A stretch of 36,640 nucleotides of DNA from Propionivibrio sp. (GTDB lineage: Bacteria > Pseudomonadota > Gammaproteobacteria > Burkholderiales > Rhodocyclaceae): NCBI RefSeq assembly GCF_016790145.1, contig NZ_JAEUOI010000090.1, positions 1 to 36,640 of the forward strand, read 5' to 3'. Numbering within the stretch: the first letter of the stretch is position 1; each line of letters starts with the position of its first letter. Under the pieces are notes generated by a model. That model was not told where the DNA came from. It saw only the letters and a program-made list of their open reading frames with translations, and made no database searches. Shown one piece after another: positions 16,117-24,329 of this stretch. Made by a program: the position numbers and the translations under genes.

Positions 16117-17202
16117 TCAGTAACTGGCGCTGCCCGAGACCGCTGGCAGGGCGGTTTGTGCCGACTGCGCGGGCATTCCCAACATCTCGATCATCGCCCG
16201 GACGGCGCGCATCTGGGCGCCATCGCGGGTATGGTAATCGGCGCCGGTATAGCCCCACCAATCCCAGCAGCCTTTCGGGTTGAGCAGCCAGCGCCAGGAA
16301 CCGAGGGCGAAGCCATAGCGCCGCACCGTTTGCGGGTAGAGAACGATGACGCGGTTTGCCGCTGCCCAGCCGTTGTAACCGGCGCCGTCGACGAAACGGC
16401 GGCCAACTTCGCCGGCATCCTGGAGGCAGCCGTGGAACGCCACGTGAATACGGCAGCCGCCACTGCGGCAAGCGGCCGGGACGAACGCGTAGCCCTGGTC
16501 GGCGAGGCTGGCGTCGATCGCGCGCCCGGCGATGAAGGGGCTCTGGTCGAAAGTGATCGTTTCCCCGGTCGCCGGCGTCACCGGCGGCTGCAGTGGTCCA
16601 AGCAGGTGCCCCAGCATCCTGCCGGGTGCGTCGAAGTCCTGGCAGCGATTGATGAACGGTGTTTTGCTGGTGGCGCAGGCATTCGCCTGCGGGTCGGCGA
16701 CCGACAGCATCGCGTGACCCGCCTCCGGCACCTTGACGTAGATGATCGCGGCGGCGGGCAGCGTGGCGCGGTAGAAGGCATCCAGCGCATCCATCACGGG
16801 CGTCAGGATGATCTTGTCGTTACCGCCAGTCAGCAGCCAGACTCGGTCGTCGCCTAGGTTCACAGAGGGATCGATACGGCCCGCTTCGGCCAGTTGCCTG
16901 ACTGTTTTCAGGGTCTCGTCGACCGTCGGCGGCAGATTCTTTCCGGAAGGCAGCATGCAGTTGCCCAGCGCCCGGCGCACCGAACCCGCGGCGCAGTAAT
17001 ACGGCCCGCCGGCCAGGACACCGGCGCCGCGCACGATGCCCGAATAGGCGATCTGGAACTGCACGGCCATGTAGGCGCCCGACGAAATGCCGGAAACAGT
17101 CACGTCCGTGGTGCTGGCGGCCAGTCTCGGCATGGGCTGGGCGCTCGCGGTCACCGCGCATAGCAGCAGTGCGCCCAGCGAAAGGCATGAATGGATGCTC
17201 AT
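16117..17202 (-). CDS. Secreted PHB-depolymerase-like alpha/beta hydrolase
   Basis: 361 residues with a signal peptide (about 1-21, ASA|Q). The lipase box is GISSG (residues 38-42, Ser40 nucleophile) very close to the mature N-terminus. Asp129 (GGNDKI) and His163 (EAGHAM) fit as the rest of the triad. The Asp-His spacing of 34 equals that in the circularly permuted Penicillium funiculosum PHB depolymerase (Asp121/His155, recalled), so I assign it to that single-domain class. At least six cysteines suggest disulfides. The C-terminal half has HVAFHGCLQ and a Trp-rich patch (GSWRWLLNPKGCWDWWGY) that could bind polymer. It lies 81 bp downstream of the Hsp70 module on the same strand; co-transcription is possible. 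It could also be another esterase. Confidence 0.8.
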   Translation of the reverse strand: MSIHSCLSLGALLLCAVTASAQPMPRLAASTTDVTVSGISSGAYMAVQFQIAYSGIVRGAGVLAGGPYYCAAGSVRRALGNCMLPSGKNLPPTVDETLKTVRQLAEAGRIDPSVNLGDDRVWLLTGGNDKIILTPVMDALDAFYRATLPAAAIIYVKVPEAGHAMLSVADPQANACATSKTPFINRCQDFDAPGRMLGHLLGPLQPPVTPATGETITFDQSPFIAGRAIDASLADQGYAFVPAACRSGGCRIHVAFHGCLQDAGEVGRRFVDGAGYNGWAAANRVIVLYPQTVRRYGFALGSWRWLLNPKGCWDWWGYTGADYHTRDGAQMRAVRAMIEMLGMPAQSAQTALPAVSGSASY

Positions 17203-17283
17203 CTTGCAGGATTCTCGAAGGATAGGTATTTAAATGGCACTTGGCTGACTATCCTCGACCGCAAGCTCCAGGTCAATTCCAGC

Positions 17284-20061
17284 TCACTGCGCAGTCCGGC
17301 TTTCCGGCAACAAACGCAATCCCGCCGGCAGCGATTCGCCGTACGCGCGGCGTTCGTCGGCCTTGTCGAGTTCGACCACGCTGCTGATCTGCGTGATCCA
17401 GGTGGCGCTGGCATTGATCGCGTTCAGTCGCGCCAGCACCCGTTCGCGCAGTTCGTCCGGCAGGTCGCGCGAACGGTCGCCGGTCAGGCGGGCAAGCTGG
17501 GTGGCGGCAAAGGCGGCCGGTTCGACCTTCTTCCAGTCGACGGCCAGCACGGCTTCCAGCCAGCGGCCAGCGACTTCGGGCGGCACCACCTGGTGGGCAC
17601 TGCCGTAGAGCGACTGGCGTGCGCCGATGCGGCCCAGCGCCCACCAGCCCAGTGCTTTCTCCGAGCCCTTGCGTAGTCTTTCAAGCAGCCGTTCGCCAAG
17701 GTTCAGCTTGTGCTCGATGGGCAGCCTTTCGAGCGAAGCGACAAGGCGCAGCATGTCGTCATGACTGCCGGCTAGAGCCGTCGCCAGGCGGCTGCGCGTC
17801 TTTACCGCGCTTTGCAGCGAAGGAGCCAGCTCGGCCAGCAGTTTTTCCTGGAGCGCCGCCGGCAAGCCGCCGGCGGCGCGGCGCCACAGGGTCCACCATT
17901 CCGACCAGTTCTGGCTCTCGCCGACGTACTCGATACCTTGCGCATGCAGGGCGCACAGTTGCTCGACGCGCCACTCGTCGAGCGCATAGCCGAGCCCGGG
18001 GCGCAGGCAGAAACCGGCGAGGTTGAGCCACAGGCGTTCGTGCTCTGCCGAACGGCGTCGCCGCCGTGCACGCTGCATCAGCGCGTCGAAAAGCGCGCGC
18101 AGCAGCGACAAGTCCCAGTGTTCGCGCTTGCCCAGCAGGTGCTCAAGCTGGCTGCGCAAGCGCCGTACTTCCTTGCTCTCCAGCGCTTGCGAACGCGCCC
18201 CGAAAACAGTCTCGATACACTGCACCGCGTCGGCAAAGCGTGGCGGCAGGGCGTCTGCCGAAACTACGGGTTCGCCATCACCGCCACGCAACTGGAATTC
18301 GAGCAGCCAGCGCCGCGCGGCATCTTCGGTACTGACGCAGTGCAGCTCCAGCGTGCCGACTTCGGTCATCGAGGTGATCAGTTGTACGCGCACTTCGCGC
18401 TGGGTGCTGCCGGCGTGCGCTTGCACGAGCGTGGCGATCGGCGGCAGGCGAATGAAATCTTCCTCGGTCAATTCAGCGATCTCACCCGGCCGATAGGTGG
18501 TGTCGGCCACCGACGACGCCAGGTGAAAGCGTACCGGCTGACCGAGTCGCAAGCTGAAGGTCCGTTCAGATAGCCGGATTTCGTGCCCTTCTTCGCTGCC
18601 CCGCGGCATTATGCAAACACCGCGCCGCTGCTGGCCCTCGTCTTCGAGAACCAGGAAGTAACTGCGCGCCGATCCGCCACCGATACCTCGTCCGCCCGAT
18701 TTGCGCAGCAAGGCGTAGGCGACGGCGCCGCGCGCCACAGCGATATCGGGGTTGTCGTTGTGCAGGATGCGCAGCGCAGTGCCACGCCATTCGCCGAGCG
18801 TACTGTGCAGGCGCTCGGCGAGCGCGCCGGCACGAAACACCCCGCCGTTGAAGAGCAGCGTATCGGGAACCGGCAGTCGATCTTCACTGCGCTCATCGGC
18901 CAGCGCCTGACGCGCCGCCTGCGCATGCCTTTGCAGAAAGGCGGCGACATGGCGCGTAATCGCCGGGTCGGCGGGATAGGGCAGACCGAACTCGACGAGC
19001 GCGGCGCGCCGTTGCTGGAGCGGCTCATCCGACGCAACGCACGGAAAGAAGCCATCGACGATCAGTTGCAGAACTTCATCGCGCTTCAGCTCGATCGTCC
19101 GCGCGCCGCCGATCAGTTTCGAACCGCCACCGAGCAGTGTCAGTTGCACGGCCTCCGGTGCGCTGCTTGACAACAGTTGCTCCTTGGCCGCACGGCAGCG
19201 CGCCGTGAGCTGCGAGAAGCGCGCCGCGCTCAGTCGCCCTTCGTTGCCTGGCAGACGCGATTCGACGAGATGGGCGAGCGCCAAATCCATGTTGTCGCCA
19301 CCGAGCATCAGGTGGTTGCCAACGCCGATCCGCGTCAATTCCGGCTCGCCATCTTGAATAGCCACCTGGATCAGGGTCAGGTCGGTGGTGCCGCCGCCGA
19401 CATCGCAGACCATCAACAGCCGGGTTTGGTCAAGCTCCTCAGCGAGGCGCTCCTGATGGCGGAACAGCCAGTCATAGAACGCCGCCTGCGGCTCCTCCAG
19501 CAGCCGCAGATGGGGCAAGCCTGCCTGGCGCGCCGCTTCCAGCGTCAGCGCCCGCGCGCCTTCGTCGAAGGAGGCGGGAACGGTCAGGATGACCTGCTGC
19601 TGCTCCAGCGGCGATTTCGGAAAGCGGTGCAACCAGGCGGCGCGCACATGCGCCAGATAGCTGGCGCTGGCCGCGACCGGCGAGATCTTGGCGACATCGT
19701 CGTCGGCACCCCAGGGTAGGATCGGCGCCATGCGGTCGACCAGGGCATGCGATAGCCAGCTCTTGGCGCTGGCCACCAGCCGCCCCGGAACCTGGGCGCC
19801 GAGATCGAGCGCCAGACGGCCGGTGAGTACCGGCTCGCTGCCGTCTTGCGTTGTCCAAGGCAGTTGCAGATCGCCGGGGCTGATTTCACCGGCCGCCGGA
19901 TGGAAGCGGACAGAAGGCAGCAAGGGCCGCGCCGCCACCTGGCCGGGACTCACCAGTTGCTCGATTTCGAACAGCTCGACCTCCTGCTTGCCGGGTGCCG
20001 CATAAGCGACGACAGTGTTGCTGGTGCCGAGGTCGATGCCGACGATGTAGGGTTTTTTCAT
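17284..20061 (-). CDS. Divergent Hsp70-family protein with long C-terminal extension (DUF3731-like)
   Basis: 925 residues. The Hsp70/actin ATPase fold is clear: phosphate-1 loop GIDLGTSN (8-15), phosphate-2 loop CDVGGGTTDLTL (219-230), LGGDNMD (253-259), adenosine-side NGGVFR (405-410). No canonical DnaK linker (DVTPLSLG) and no EEVD-like tail. Residues about 465-595 form a short beta-rich region matching the same part of the neighbouring 615-residue paralogue. Residues about 600-925 are extra, helical and rich in Arg, Leu and Trp (for example NWSEWWTLWRR); I recall this as DUF3731. It is the third gene of the DUF2760-Hsp70-Hsp70 set, separated from the second by 253 bp containing a repeat. 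Likely a specialised chaperone or ATP-driven scaffold; clients unknown. Confidence 0.88.
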   Translation of the reverse strand: MKKPYIVGIDLGTSNTVVAYAAPGKQEVELFEIEQLVSPGQVAARPLLPSVRFHPAAGEISPGDLQLPWTTQDGSEPVLTGRLALDLGAQVPGRLVASAKSWLSHALVDRMAPILPWGADDDVAKISPVAASASYLAHVRAAWLHRFPKSPLEQQQVILTVPASFDEGARALTLEAARQAGLPHLRLLEEPQAAFYDWLFRHQERLAEELDQTRLLMVCDVGGGTTDLTLIQVAIQDGEPELTRIGVGNHLMLGGDNMDLALAHLVESRLPGNEGRLSAARFSQLTARCRAAKEQLLSSSAPEAVQLTLLGGGSKLIGGARTIELKRDEVLQLIVDGFFPCVASDEPLQQRRAALVEFGLPYPADPAITRHVAAFLQRHAQAARQALADERSEDRLPVPDTLLFNGGVFRAGALAERLHSTLGEWRGTALRILHNDNPDIAVARGAVAYALLRKSGGRGIGGGSARSYFLVLEDEGQQRRGVCIMPRGSEEGHEIRLSERTFSLRLGQPVRFHLASSVADTTYRPGEIAELTEEDFIRLPPIATLVQAHAGSTQREVRVQLITSMTEVGTLELHCVSTEDAARRWLLEFQLRGGDGEPVVSADALPPRFADAVQCIETVFGARSQALESKEVRRLRSQLEHLLGKREHWDLSLLRALFDALMQRARRRRRSAEHERLWLNLAGFCLRPGLGYALDEWRVEQLCALHAQGIEYVGESQNWSEWWTLWRRAAGGLPAALQEKLLAELAPSLQSAVKTRSRLATALAGSHDDMLRLVASLERLPIEHKLNLGERLLERLRKGSEKALGWWALGRIGARQSLYGSAHQVVPPEVAGRWLEAVLAVDWKKVEPAAFAATQLARLTGDRSRDLPDELRERVLARLNAINASATWITQISSVVELDKADERRAYGESLPAGLRLLPESRTAQ

Positions 20062-20159
20062 CGTGGATAATTAGCGCTTTGTCGAGCCGCAAGGTTTGGA
20101 GCAACTTTGCGCTGGGGGCTGGCATAAAACGGGTTTTTCTGGTTCCCGGGCCAATGTTC

Positions 20160-20269
20160 AACCCCCCCAGCCCCCCTTATCAGGGGGGAGCGGCCGTGCG
20201 GGTCGGTTTGCTCCTCCCCTGAGCGCGAAGCCTCCCTGAAGAGGGATAAGGGGAGGCCGGGAGGGGTTT
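20160..20269. repeat. GC-rich inverted-repeat element inside the Hsp70 module
   Basis: The left end AACCCCCCCAGCCCCCCTTA pairs imperfectly with the right end (20250-20269), and each half holds its own small palindrome, CCCCTTATCAGGGG-like at 20174-20188 and CTCCCTGAAGAGGGA-like at 20232-20246. It occupies nearly half of the 253-bp gap between the two Hsp70 genes and would be transcribed as strong RNA hairpins. It looks like a dispersed palindromic repeat and has no coding potential. Confidence 0.65.
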
Positions 20270-20314
20270 CGCAGTTATCGGCGCCAGCCTTCCAAACCAT
20301 CAACCTCACCACAC

Positions 20315-22162
20315 TCAGTCCGCCGCCCCGCCCCGCACGTCGAACTCGACTTTCCAGCGCTCCTTTCCATCGTGCGGCAAGGCTTCGAGTTCGAGCGTTC
20401 CGGCCTCGGTCACGCGCGCCTGCAGCCGGACGCGAACCACTTCACCGGCGGGTCGTCCTTCGCTCGGCAAGGTGGTCTGGATCTCGTTAAGTTCCTGAAG
20501 TTCATCGGGCTCCCATTCGTCCAGCAGTGTGCCGACCTGGTCCTGACGACGAACCGACGAGCCGAAGAAGCGAAAGCGCACCTGCTCGCCGACGACCAGG
20601 CCGAATTCCTGCTTCGACACGGCCGCCTCGCTGCCTTCCTCCATGCCGAAGGGCGCCAGGCACAGCGCCTGCACCGGCGGCTCAATACCCGGTACGGCGG
20701 GCATCACCGATTCGACGGCGACGTAGTAGGAACGCGCCGTGCCGCCACGGATGCGGACGCCCTGGCCGCGCCGAACGTACGAGTAATAGGCTGCACCGCG
20801 TGCCACGGCCAGGTCGAGGTCGGCGCCTTCGAGCGGACGCGCCGCCGGCGCGCCTTCTGCGGCGAGCCAGGAATTGATAGTTGCCAGCGTGCGCTGGGCC
20901 AGCAAGTCGGACTTGAAGACACCGCCATTGAACAGCACCGCCGTAGGATGGAGGAAGGTCGCGCCGTCCGGCAACTGGCTGGTAAACCCTTCGAGGTCAT
21001 CAGTTGCGGCCACCTGGCGGGCCAGGAAGGCGGCCAGATGGCGTGTGATGGCCGCGTCCTGCGCATAGGGCAGGCCGAGTTGGGTGAGGCCGGCACGACC
21101 GCGCCCCTGCGGACGATCAACGATGGCCGCCGCCGGGAAAAAGCCTTCGAGCAGCGTTGCTGTGAGTTCGGCCCGCGTCAGTTCGCTGCGGATCGAGCCG
21201 CCGATCAGCTTTGCCCCGCGACTGGCGATGACCAGCGGTACGGCCTCGATTTGCGCATCGCTGAGCAGCGTTTCCTTGGCCGAGCGGCAGGCATGGGTGA
21301 GGGCGCGCAGTTGCCAGGCATCGAGTTTGGTGCCGGTCGCCGACAGCTTGCCGGCAACGGCATAGGCCAGCGCCAGATCCATGTTGTCGCCGCCGAGCAG
21401 GATGTGCTCGCCGACGGCGACGCGGTGCAATTCGAGGATGCCCTGGCGTTCGAGCACGGCGATCAGCGAGAAGTCGCTGGTACCGCCGCCGACATCGACG
21501 ACCAGGATGATTTCGCCCGGCCGCACCTGCTTGCGCCAGCCGCCGGCGCTCTTCTGAATCCAGCTATAGAGCGCGGCCTGCGGCTCCTCAAGCAGGATCA
21601 TGTGCGCACAGCCGGCGGCTCTGGCCGCTTCGGCCGTCAATTCGCGTGCCGCCGGGTCGAAGGACGCGGGAATGGTGACGACGATCTCCTGATCGACGAA
21701 GGGCGCCTCGGGAAAAGCCTGATCCCAGGCGGCGCGCAGGTGGGCCAGATAACGCTGCGAAGCTTCGAACGGCGAAAGGCGTTCCACTTCCGGCGGCGCG
21801 TCGTTGGGCAGGATGGCGGCACGACGGTCGACCCCGGCATGGCATAGCCAGCTCTTGGCGCTCAAGACCAGACGGATCGGCGTCGCCGCACCGCGACTGC
21901 GAGCCATCTCGCCGACGGCATAATCAAGTTCGGACGTCCACGGCAGGCTCAGATCGCCGGCCGCCAGTTCGCTCGCATGCGGCAGGTAGATGAACGAGGG
22001 CAGCAGGCCAAGCGACTCGACCGAACCGGGCGCGGTCAACTGCGGAACGAGCATGATTTCCTGCGCCACCTGCTCACCATCGCAGCGTGCGATATCAACG
22101 TACGAAAGCGCGCAATGGGTGGTTCCCAGATCGATGCCAATTGAAAATTTCGCATCGCTCAT
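20315..22162 (-). CDS. Divergent Hsp70-family protein, short form
   Basis: 615 residues. ATPase motifs: GIDLGTTH (9-16), VVDVGGGTSDFSL (221-233), LGGDNMDLALA (256-266), NGGVFKS (412-418). It aligns along its whole length with the first 595 residues of the 925-residue neighbour; shared segments include LLEEPQAA, TVPASFD/TIPASFD, LGLPY/FGLPY and GG-x-ARSY, pointing to an old duplication. The region after about residue 480 is a short beta-type domain without the helical lid of DnaK, and the DnaK linker is missing. Its ATG overlaps the stop of the DUF2760 gene by four bases (ATGA), so the two are translationally coupled. Distinct from housekeeping DnaK or HscA; function unknown. Confidence 0.88.
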   Translation of the reverse strand: MSDAKFSIGIDLGTTHCALSYVDIARCDGEQVAQEIMLVPQLTAPGSVESLGLLPSFIYLPHASELAAGDLSLPWTSELDYAVGEMARSRGAATPIRLVLSAKSWLCHAGVDRRAAILPNDAPPEVERLSPFEASQRYLAHLRAAWDQAFPEAPFVDQEIVVTIPASFDPAARELTAEAARAAGCAHMILLEEPQAALYSWIQKSAGGWRKQVRPGEIILVVDVGGGTSDFSLIAVLERQGILELHRVAVGEHILLGGDNMDLALAYAVAGKLSATGTKLDAWQLRALTHACRSAKETLLSDAQIEAVPLVIASRGAKLIGGSIRSELTRAELTATLLEGFFPAAAIVDRPQGRGRAGLTQLGLPYAQDAAITRHLAAFLARQVAATDDLEGFTSQLPDGATFLHPTAVLFNGGVFKSDLLAQRTLATINSWLAAEGAPAARPLEGADLDLAVARGAAYYSYVRRGQGVRIRGGTARSYYVAVESVMPAVPGIEPPVQALCLAPFGMEEGSEAAVSKQEFGLVVGEQVRFRFFGSSVRRQDQVGTLLDEWEPDELQELNEIQTTLPSEGRPAGEVVRVRLQARVTEAGTLELEALPHDGKERWKVEFDVRGGAAD

Positions 22163-22740
22163 AGCTCGACCTCCGCCGGCGCCACGATGCGCAGCTCATG
22201 ACCGCTGGCCAGCTTGGGCAGGCGCGTTTCGTCTACCCGCCAGCCGCGATGCGTGAGGCTGCCCTTGAAGGGCGGCTGGCCGACGACGTTGCCGGTGATG
22301 CGGATCGCCGCCGCATCGAAGCCTTCCGCCAGCGTGATACGGCTGCCTTCGGCTTCTGTACGTACCGGGCTGATCGTGAAGTTGTCGCGCAGCACCTTGC
22401 GACAGCCCTCATGGACCACGCGCGCCGCCGCGCCGACATCGGCGTCGGCATAGGCGGCGACATCTTCCTGGATGAAGTCGATGAAGCGCGCCTCGCGCTG
22501 CAATAGCCCGAGGAGTTGCAGCGCGCCGTCCGGCGCCGCTTCGCGTAGCGGGACGACAGGCGTCTTTGGCGCGGCCGGAGCAGGAGCAGATGCGGGTGCA
22601 GGTGCCGAGGGTTCGCTGCGCAGAACACCGGCGCGAAGGTCCTGCACACGTGCGGCGAACTGGCTATCGGAAATGATCGAGAAAAAGGTGCCGAAGGCAA
22701 GTGAAATCCTGCTCAGCAGGGAGGGTGGAGATTGTTTCAT
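22159..22740 (-). CDS. DUF2760-family protein
   Basis: 193 residues. An amphipathic/hydrophobic N-terminal helix (about 7-24, ISLAFGTFFSIISD) is followed by a Pro/Ala linker (about 43-65), then a conserved C-terminal domain (about 70-193) with GALQLLGLLQREARFIDF, VVHEGCRKVLRDNF, GNVVGQPPFKG and the end IVAPAEVEL. I recognise this from memory as DUF2760; no function is known to me. First gene of a set with two Hsp70 paralogues, four-base overlap with the next gene. GGAGATTG about 5 bp upstream of the ATG is the ribosome binding site. The N-terminal helix may tether it to a membrane or another protein. Confidence 0.85.
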   Translation of the reverse strand: MKQSPPSLLSRISLAFGTFFSIISDSQFAARVQDLRAGVLRSEPSAPAPASAPAPAAPKTPVVPLREAAPDGALQLLGLLQREARFIDFIQEDVAAYADADVGAAARVVHEGCRKVLRDNFTISPVRTEAEGSRITLAEGFDAAAIRITGNVVGQPPFKGSLTHRGWRVDETRLPKLASGHELRIVAPAEVEL

Positions 22741-23602
22741 TGAAGGATCCTGGTATTTAGGTTTACCGCCGCAGCGGTTCGGTGAAGTACTCGGAGACCC
22801 GGCTGTTGCGGCACCAGACTGGGCTGGCTCGTTACGCCGGGTCTTCAGCGAAAGGGGTAATCGTTCCTGGCTTGCGCAGGGCCGCCAGCGCAGAGGGGAG
22901 ATAAAACGCCGCTCGGGTCATTCCGCAAGGCTTGCTGGCGACCCGTCGCTGGCGCTTCAGGCGCTCTGCAAGCGCGCAATATAAACCATTCTGTCGTTTT
23001 CGGGTACTGCCGGCGCTGAGATTACCCTCTGGCTAACCGAAGGGGGAGCGGAATCATGGCTGTCCGGATTCGTCATGGGTGTTACTGGGACAGCATCGCA
23101 TTGCATTTCTCAAAAGAAAGAATTCAAAGCTGAACAATGGCAATGTCTTAATTTTCGGTTTGGCTTAGTTTCGATACTTGAGCTAAATCAAAAAAAACCG
23201 CAGTTGCCTGATTCCGAACAGGCGGAGGGTTTTGGGAGCAAAGTGGGCTTCGGATTGTGTTTTGAGAAATATTCAATTCGATGCTGACCCCGTTAGCTCC
23301 GAAGCTGTCAACCAGGCCTTGGCAAGTATGTTGGCCTTTGCGCAAGAAAAGCAGAGACTGACTATTCGCTCAAAGCGGACGCCCCGCAAGCGGGCTGCCG
23401 TTTAGCTTCTTCGTTAAACGAGTGCTTTACAAAAGCCTGTGCGACCGCAAAGGGTAGAACCTGTCTCGCAGCTATTCCGGCAATGATCTGTTTGGTACTC
23501 TTTCTCTTCTGCGTCACAACACGCCATCAGCATATCAATAACAGAATCCGGATAGGCAGCAGTTAGAGTTCGGGTCGGTGGGTGGAATTGATTTCGCAAC
23601 TG
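22741..23602. other. Long stretch without a convincing gene
   Basis: 862 bp between the DUF2760 and cobU genes. The first 300 bp are GC-rich and probably hold the DUF2760 operon promoter, though none is clear. From about 23050 the sequence is visibly more AT-rich with atypical codons. An ATG at 23056 with GGGGGAG upstream opens only 25 codons. A 70-codon ORF (23075-23287, +) has no recognisable similarity. A minus-strand ORF at 23414-23599 uses TTG and has six cysteines, also unrecognised. An attC-like site at 23357-23419 suggests a relic integron cassette. None of the ORFs is supported well enough to call a gene. Confidence 0.6.
23357..23419 (+). other. Integron attC-like recombination site (59-base element), degraded
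   Basis: Read on the plus strand, the order is GACTGAC (degenerate R''), ATTCGCTCAAAGCGGACGCC (L'' side, 23364-23383), a short GC hairpin (CCCGCAAGCGGG-like), GCCGTTTAGCT (L' side, 23397-23407) and GTTAAAC (23413-23419), which fits the R' consensus GTTRRRY. AAAGCGG pairs with CCGTTT if one G is bulged, like the extrahelical bases of attC folds. From memory, common attC sites read TTCAAGCGGACGCC and GCCGCTTAACTC at these places. The left R'' box departs from RYYYAAC, so the site is probably decayed. No integrase gene is in the window. Confidence 0.45.
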
Positions 23603-24148
23603 TTATTTGAGCACCAGCGACAAACCCGCGACCACCAGCGTCACCTTCTCGCAAACCGCTGCGACACGCTGATTGAGCCGGCCCTGTTCATCGGCAAACA
23701 GGCGCGACACGGCGGCCATCGGTACCACCCCCCAACCCACTTCATTGGAAACGATGACGATCTTTCCCGGCAGTTGCGGCAAGGTGTCGATCAGCGCCTG
23801 CACTTCGCGTTTGAACAGCGGGCAGTCGAGCGGCTGGCCGGCCTCGGCCTGACGCGCCGCTGCTCCGGCAAAGAGCAGGTTCGACAGCCATAATGTCAGG
23901 CAGTCCACCAGCAGGCAGACCTCGGGCGCTGCATGCTGCTGCAGGGTCGCCGCCAGTTCGAGGGGCGTTTCAACCAGCCCCCAGGTCGCCGGACGCCGCG
24001 CCCTATGGTGCGCAATCCGTTGCTCCATTTCGCTGTCGAGGGCCTGCGCGGTGGCCACGTAGATGACGCGCAGGCCGCTTTCCGCCGCGCAATTCTCCGC
24101 GAAAGTGCTCTTGCCCGATCGGGCGCCACCGATGATCAGTTCTCTCAT
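23603..24148 (-). CDS. cobU: Adenosylcobinamide kinase / adenosylcobinamide-phosphate guanylyltransferase
   Basis: 181 residues, the typical CobU/CobP length. It phosphorylates adenosylcobinamide and attaches GMP, the first steps of nucleotide-loop assembly. Seen: P-loop GGARSGKS (residues 7-14), RIAHHRARRP carrying the His that takes the GMP, VDCLTLWLSNLL, and VSNEVGWGVVP. Start 24148 is chosen because MRELIIGGARSGKS is the family N-terminus; a start nine residues earlier adds an unconserved leader. It is transcribed away from cobT across a 181-bp gap with a repeat element. Confidence 0.94.
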   Translation of the reverse strand: MRELIIGGARSGKSTFAENCAAESGLRVIYVATAQALDSEMEQRIAHHRARRPATWGLVETPLELAATLQQHAAPEVCLLVDCLTLWLSNLLFAGAAARQAEAGQPLDCPLFKREVQALIDTLPQLPGKIVIVSNEVGWGVVPMAAVSRLFADEQGRLNQRVAAVCEKVTLVVAGLSLVLK

Positions 24149-24190
24149 TCGGCAAGTGTACTTCGAAAGTCGCACGATCGACTCTTGAAT

Positions 24191-24228
24191 CTCCCCTCGC
24201 CCTCAGGGAGAGGGGTTGGGGGTGAGGG
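24191..24228. repeat. Short GC-rich palindromic element between cobU and cobT
   Basis: CTCCCCTCGCCCTCAGGGAG continues into AGGGG, forming a stem (CCCCTC-x-CCCT against AGGG-AGAGGGG), then GTTGGGGGTGAGGG. The motif is a frequent dispersed intergenic repeat in proteobacterial genomes (recalled). It sits in the divergent regulatory gap. Confidence 0.6.
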
Positions 24229-24284
24229 AAACGGGCAGTCCGGCAATGCGTCAATCCATGCCCGTTGGCATGGGAGCACGAGCG

Positions 24285-24290
24285 TATAAT
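24285..24290 (+). promoter_or_regulatory. Candidate -10 box for cobT
   Basis: A perfect TATAAT (24285-24290) lies 40 bp upstream of the preferred cobT ATG, giving a transcript start near 24297. A possible -35 (TTGGCA, 24265-24270) is spaced at only 14 bp, too short for a textbook promoter, so activation or a weaker -35 is likely. Confidence 0.45.
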
Positions 24291-24329
24291 CGCTGTTTTT
24301 TGCAGGCGCTTGCGGCAAGCGATTTTCCC

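Noticed and set aside
20372-21847. 491-codon plus-strand open frame opposite the short Hsp70
   Set aside because: Antisense shadow; no domain motifs, Arg/Gly/Ala-rich composition, and the minus frame has complete Hsp70 motifs.
22741-22990. Plus-strand frame extending from the DUF2760 gene to about 22984
   Set aside because: Most of it is antisense to DUF2760; the remaining part has no ribosome site or recognisable domain.
23075-23287. 70-codon plus-strand ORF in the AT-richer gap
   Set aside because: No recognisable motif and no ribosome binding site at its ATG; mentioned in the gap entry but not called as a gene.
24149-24329. Cobalamin riboswitch upstream of cobU or cobT
   Set aside because: The 181-bp divergent gap contains a repeat and a TATAAT but no recognisable B12-box (GCCACTG) and is too short for two full leaders.
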